Below are positions 61,526 to 64,000 of a DNA stretch of 64,000 nucleotides, piece by piece. The stretch is from an uncultured Collinsella sp. (GTDB lineage: Bacteria > Actinomycetota > Coriobacteriia > Coriobacteriales > Coriobacteriaceae): NCBI GenBank assembly GCA_934668695.1, contig CAKUOD010000001.1, forward strand, positions 62,001 through 126,000. The letters run 5' to 3'. The notes beneath the pieces are model-generated. The model saw nothing but the letters and a program-made list of their open reading frames with translations. It ran no database searches and was not told where the DNA came from. The position numbers and the translations under genes were made by a program. The stretch's first letter is position 1. The number at the start of each line of letters is the position of its first letter.

Positions 61526-61771
61526 ATGGCTACTCATCACGAACTCGTGCTGTACGTTATGACCGGCTGCCCGTATTGCATTAAGGTGAAGCGCTTCCTG
61601 GCGGATAACGGCGTAACCATCCCCGAGCGCAACATCTCGACCGACCCCGATGCCGAGCAGACGCTCATCGCCGTCGGAGGAAAGCGCCAGGTTCCCTGTC
61701 TGTTCATCGACGGCAAGCCGCTCTACGAGTCGAGCGACATCATCGCATGGGTGCAGGAGAACCTGCTCTAA
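61526..61771 (+). CDS. Glutaredoxin
   Basis: 81 residues with CPYC in LYVMTGCPYCIKVKRFL, KRQVPCLFIDGKPLYESSDI (cis-Pro and glutathione-contact region) and a C-terminal helix. GATTGGAG precedes ATG 61526; the longer frame from 61487 is unsupported. A short thiol-disulfide oxidoreductase; whether it uses glutathione is doubtful in an actinobacterium, so the partner may be another thiol. Single gene after the TipAS regulator. Confidence 0.88.
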   Translation: MATHHELVLYVMTGCPYCIKVKRFLADNGVTIPERNISTDPDAEQTLIAVGGKRQVPCLFIDGKPLYESSDIIAWVQENLL

Positions 61772-61811
61772 CACGCGCGTCGCGGCCGGGACGCCCCAGC
61801 CCATACGACCC

Positions 61812-61887
61812 AAACATGTACACCAGCATCCAAAGTCGACATTTTTCGACATCTTTGGATGCTGGTGTACAACTTTTAGGTAGTCAT
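61812..61887. repeat. Palindromic repeat family D, copy 1
   Basis: Perfect 19-bp arms TGTACACCAGCATCCAAAG (61817-61835) and CTTTGGATGCTGGTGTACA (61853-61871), loop with TCGACAT twice; the repeat continues to TAGTCAT at 61887. Copy 2 at 62873-62949 is nearly identical, in direct orientation. Confidence 0.92.
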
Positions 61888-61970
61888 GGAGCTCTTAACC
61901 GGCTAATTGTTTGAGGCGACCTTTGGATTATGGCTGTTTGATGCCTCAGGAAAAAGTTTCCGAGGGGGCT

Positions 61971-62200
61971 GTGGTCAAAAAAGGGCAAATATGAGTACTG
62001 CTACCTGTTTAGTAGCAGCAATTTTGATCATTTCAGGAACTATTCAACGTCCCATGCGCCCGCAGACGATGCTATTTCTCCTCATATGTTCAATAAAAGT
62101 TGTTTCTAATGGGAACAAATCTCATCAGGAGCTACTATTTATAGCAAAATAAATGCAACCATAATGGCAACAGTACTCATATTTGCCACTTTTTGACCAC
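61971..62200. mobile_element. MITE-like element, 230 bp, with 30-bp terminal inverted repeats
   Basis: Left end (61971-62000) begins GTGGTCAAAAAAGGGCAAAT and ends ATGAGTACTG; right end (62171-62200) is its reverse complement with two mismatches (AAAGG versus AAGTG). The interior is AT-rich and non-coding, with small hairpins such as CTGCTA/TAGCAG and GTTGCCATTATGGTTGC-like sequence. No clear target duplication. Non-autonomous transposon is the best reading. Confidence 0.65.
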
Positions 62201-62218
62201 GGGACGACTCTAAATGAC

Positions 62219-62276
62219 AAAATCCGGCACTTGGACGTTCTTGTATGCCTAGCCATTAAAGGACACCCAACGACTA
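62219..62276. repeat. Degenerate palindromic repeat (families C/E)
   Basis: Reads CCGGCACTTGGACGTTCTTG (62231-62250 region) followed by a CCTAGCCATTAAAGGACACCC-like half ending CAACGACTA. It shares the CCGGCACTTGG of family E and the GACGTTCTT/CAACGACTA of family C, so it appears to be a decayed copy. Confidence 0.5.
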
Positions 62277-62486
62277 CTCCAATTCGTGACACACTGTGTC
62301 GCGAATTAAGCTGGTCCCACTACCGAAGACCGGTGAGAGCTCCTGCCCAGAATCTCGATAGCTTAATAAAACGCTCCCCTCCGGAAGTTCAATGAGCATC
62401 CGAATTCCAAGCTGAAAAGCAAAGGAGTATCGAAGCCGTCAATGCTCATTTCCTATCGATAAACCAAGTCAGAAGAAGCTGATTAG

Positions 62487-62527
62487 CTTGACAAACTGCT
62501 TGTATTTTTGTCTACAAAACTGTATAC
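62487..62527 (+). promoter_or_regulatory. Promoter of the RHH gene
   Basis: TTGACA at 62487-62492 with a 17-base spacer to TCTACA at 62510-62515; a second possible -10 is TATACA (62522-62527). The -10 region holds ACAAAA and TTTTGT words that form a dyad, as expected for an autoregulated antitoxin. Confidence 0.6.
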
Positions 62528-62582
62528 AAAAAGAGATTCTGAGAACCAGCGCTCGACATTATACCAATCGATAGGAGGCACA

Positions 62583-62849
62583 ATGGATGCTAAGCAGCTC
62601 GAAAAGATGATGGGATTTGCCCCTGGAGAGCTTGAGAAAGCCGCAGAGGCATACGAGAGGGATGAATGGCCGAAGGGCCACACCATCAAGTTGGGAAGAC
62701 CGCCAATCTCCGACGAGCCAAGCGTTGTTTTATCGGCACGTGTAGGCGAATCGATTCTTGCAGCCTTCGACGAAAAGGCGAAACGTCATGGTCAAACACG
62801 CACGGAGCGACTCAGAGAGCTCATTACGCTCGACGCGATGATTGCCTAG
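62583..62849 (+). CDS. Ribbon-helix-helix DNA-binding protein (antitoxin-like)
   Basis: 88 residues from ATG 62583, AGGAGG upstream. The end SVVLSARVGESILAAFDEKA then RTRTERLRELI-like (QTRTERLRELITLD) is a ribbon-helix-helix fold: one strand and two helices. The N-terminal half is acidic-helical (QLEKMMGFAPGELEKAAEAYE) and could contact a toxin. No toxin gene follows in the 160 bases to the next gene, nor precedes it, so it is an orphan. It lies inside the segment bounded by the two D repeats and its promoter is AT-rich, suggesting acquisition. Confidence 0.75.
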   Translation: MDAKQLEKMMGFAPGELEKAAEAYERDEWPKGHTIKLGRPPISDEPSVVLSARVGESILAAFDEKAKRHGQTRTERLRELITLDAMIA

Positions 62850-62872
62850 ACCCCCGCTCCCCCGCCAGCCCA

Positions 62873-62949
62873 AAACATGTACGCCAGCATCCAAAGTCGA
62901 CCATTTTCGACATCTTTGGATGCTGGTGTACAACTTTTTAGGTAGTCAT
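62873..62949. repeat. Palindromic repeat family D, copy 2
   Basis: Same sequence as copy 1 with few changes (GTACGCC for GTACACC, an extra T in the T run). It continues without a gap into a family C relative, so TAGTCAT is shared by both. Confidence 0.92.
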
Positions 62950-62999
62950 TGGGAACGTTCTTAAATGGCCGCTCGTTAAAGACCCCTCCCCGATGACTA
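62943..62999. repeat. Degenerate palindromic repeat family C, copy 2
   Basis: TAGTCATTGGGAACGTTCTT (62943-62962) and the decayed partner ending CCGATGACTA (62990-62999). It starts inside repeat D copy 2 and ends 10 bases beyond the stop of the radical SAM gene. Confidence 0.7.
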
Positions 63000-63009
63000 G
63001 ACGACAATC

Positions 63010-64000
63010 CTACTCCTCAATCTCTTTCCAGCACTGGGGATCGGCATCGTACATGTCGCCCGTGTAACCGTACGTCACCGCAGGACATCCGCGGCACCAA
63101 CCAAAGAGCTTGCACTTGGCGCATTTCTTGAACTTCTTAAAATCGCGTTTGGCTTCCATTTGCGGAGAGAAGAAGAGCTCCTCCAGCGAGTTTTCGGCAA
63201 CGTTACCCACCTTGCTCTCCATGCGGCGACACGCATAGACATCACCCGTAGGCAGCACCGTCATATGACCCGTACCGCAGTGGCAGCCGTCATAGATCAT
63301 GCCGGGCTTGGCGTCCTCGGGAATGGTGAACTTACCCTGCTCCCACAAAAGCAGCGTCCACAGGTGATCCTTGAGCTGGAAGAACGTCTTGCAGCCCGCC
63401 GCCTGATGGAACTCCATACGCTCCTGTGCGGCCAGCAGCACATCGCGATACTCCAGCGGTTCCAAATGGAACTCGTCGCGCTTTTGGCCCGACGTGGGGC
63501 AGTACCGACCAAAGGCGAACACGTCGACCTCGAGGCTTGCCACCAGATCGATGAGCTGCGGCAACTCGGCAGCATTCATGCTCGATACCGTGTTCATGAC
63601 GGCAACCCAGATACCCGCGCGCTTAAGACAACCGATAGCACGCATGGTCTCGGCAAACGAGCCGGGTTTACGGAAGTAATCGTGCGTTGCCTCGAGTCCA
63701 TCAAGCGAGAGCTGGTATTTGCGACAACCCAGCTCTTTCATGCGAACACAGACCTCGTCGGTCAGATGGAACGGATTGCCCATTACGCACCACATAAAAC
63801 CTCGCTCGTGCAAAAGCTTGGCAAGGCGCCAAAAATCGGGATGAAGAATGGGGTCGCCACCTGTAACGTAAAAGTACGGCTGACGACCGATGCGCTCGCA
63901 AAGCGCCTGGGCCTGATCGACGACCTGGACCATTTGCTCCCACGGCATGCGCTTAAAACCGGCGCAGGCACCGTTGGCAAAGATATAGCAATGTTTGCAG
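63010..64000 (-). CDS. Radical SAM/SPASM domain protein (partial, N-terminus off window)
   Basis: The frame is open to the right edge; the last codons read CKHCYIFANGACAGFKR, giving two Cys of the radical SAM CxxxCxxC motif, so the ATG at 63948 is internal. FYVTGGDPILHPDFW is the GGE-like region. The C-terminus has a SPASM-type Cys set: CHCGTGHMTVLPTGDVYACRR, then CAKCKLFGWCRGCPA and a final Cys in DPQCWK. Such enzymes modify peptides (RiPP maturases), nucleotides or cofactor precursors. No precursor peptide lies in the window downstream; the upstream neighbour is outside. Confidence 0.88.
   Translation of the reverse strand, partial: CKHCYIFANGACAGFKRMPWEQMVQVVDQAQALCERIGRQPYFYVTGGDPILHPDFWRLAKLLHERGFMWCVMGNPFHLTDEVCVRMKELGCRKYQLSLDGLEATHDYFRKPGSFAETMRAIGCLKRAGIWVAVMNTVSSMNAAELPQLIDLVASLEVDVFAFGRYCPTSGQKRDEFHLEPLEYRDVLLAAQERMEFHQAAGCKTFFQLKDHLWTLLLWEQGKFTIPEDAKPGMIYDGCHCGTGHMTVLPTGDVYACRRMESKVGNVAENSLEELFFSPQMEAKRDFKKFKKCAKCKLFGWCRGCPAVTYGYTGDMYDADPQCWKEIEE

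Larger units (their letters stand above)
61888..62582. other. AT-rich gap between repeat D copy 1 and the RHH gene
   Basis: Composition drops well below the neighbouring DNA, with many AT runs. It contains the 230-bp inverted-repeat element (61971-62200), a degenerate family C copy (62219-62276), a 27-base dyad AATTCGTGACACA/TGTGTCGCGAATT (62281-62307), and the RHH promoter. An 81-codon frame (61907-62152) overlaps the element and shows no ribosome site; I do not call it. Confidence 0.7.

Noticed and set aside
61907..62152. 81-codon frame in the AT-rich gap
   Set aside because: No ribosome site, no family similarity, and it crosses into the MITE-like element.

Overview
The window looks like chromosomal DNA of a high-GC gut actinobacterium, most probably Collinsella or a close relative in the Coriobacteriia. 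This is inferred from base composition, strong AGGAGG-type ribosome sites, frequent GTG starts, a choloylglycine (bile salt) hydrolase and the gene content; no rRNA gene was available to confirm it. I saw no rRNA, tRNA, CRISPR array, intact insertion sequence or prophage. Coding density is high, and genes are mostly short transcription units separated by hairpin terminators.

Layout. 1-3.1 kb: an XRE-HTH/alanine-aminotransferase fusion (cut by the left edge) with a cluster of GTTCAATT sites at its promoter, then a divergent LysR/EamA pair. 3.3-8.6 kb: Kup potassium transporter, bile salt hydrolase, a degenerate peptide deformylase and an AzgA-like NCS2 permease. 8.8-11.5 kb: a beta-helix-like wall-anchored surface protein and an esterase. 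11.6-16.1 kb: uracil permease, then a HAD phosphatase, LysR and MetE-like methyltransferase group. 16.3-18.3 kb: a TPP riboswitch controlling thiM, an MTH1187-type thiamine-binding protein and thiE. 18.4-24.0 kb: a patatin phospholipase and two related GGDEF-PAS proteins, one carrying an EAL domain. 24-33.4 kb: flavodoxin-like reductase, ArsC-like protein, CobW GTPase, TrmL, UvrA-like ATPase, GNAT, AAA ATPase and a TetM-like GTPase. 33.6-43.3 kb: MscL with a zinc ribbon, RsmJ, RlmA, a MATE pump, a second LysR/EamA pair, uracil-DNA glycosylase, an SDR and a VUT transporter. 43.5-51.6 kb: PrfC, a GntR/ABC operon, a methyltransferase, an EFR1-type ferredoxin protein, ClC, a LOG protein and a K+ channel. 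51.8-64 kb: two periplasmic-binding-domain hybrid kinases facing each other across a flavin-binding-like gene, MalY, TsaA/TrmO, an XRE/Zn-ribbon/TipAS regulator, a glutaredoxin, an AT-rich 1-kb segment between two near-identical palindromic repeats, and a radical SAM/SPASM protein cut by the right edge.

The most unusual signals are non-coding. Several families of 30-80 bp palindromes recur between genes. In one family (26957-31350) the palindrome supplies or touches the stop codon of the neighbouring gene at four sites. A second family shares a GGGACAGGTTTATTTTGGCAGG core. A third consists of two near-identical copies bracketing an AT-rich island that holds an orphan ribbon-helix-helix gene and a 230-bp element with 30-bp terminal inverted repeats. 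These look like non-autonomous, transposase-mobilised elements that may also act as transcript 3' ends.
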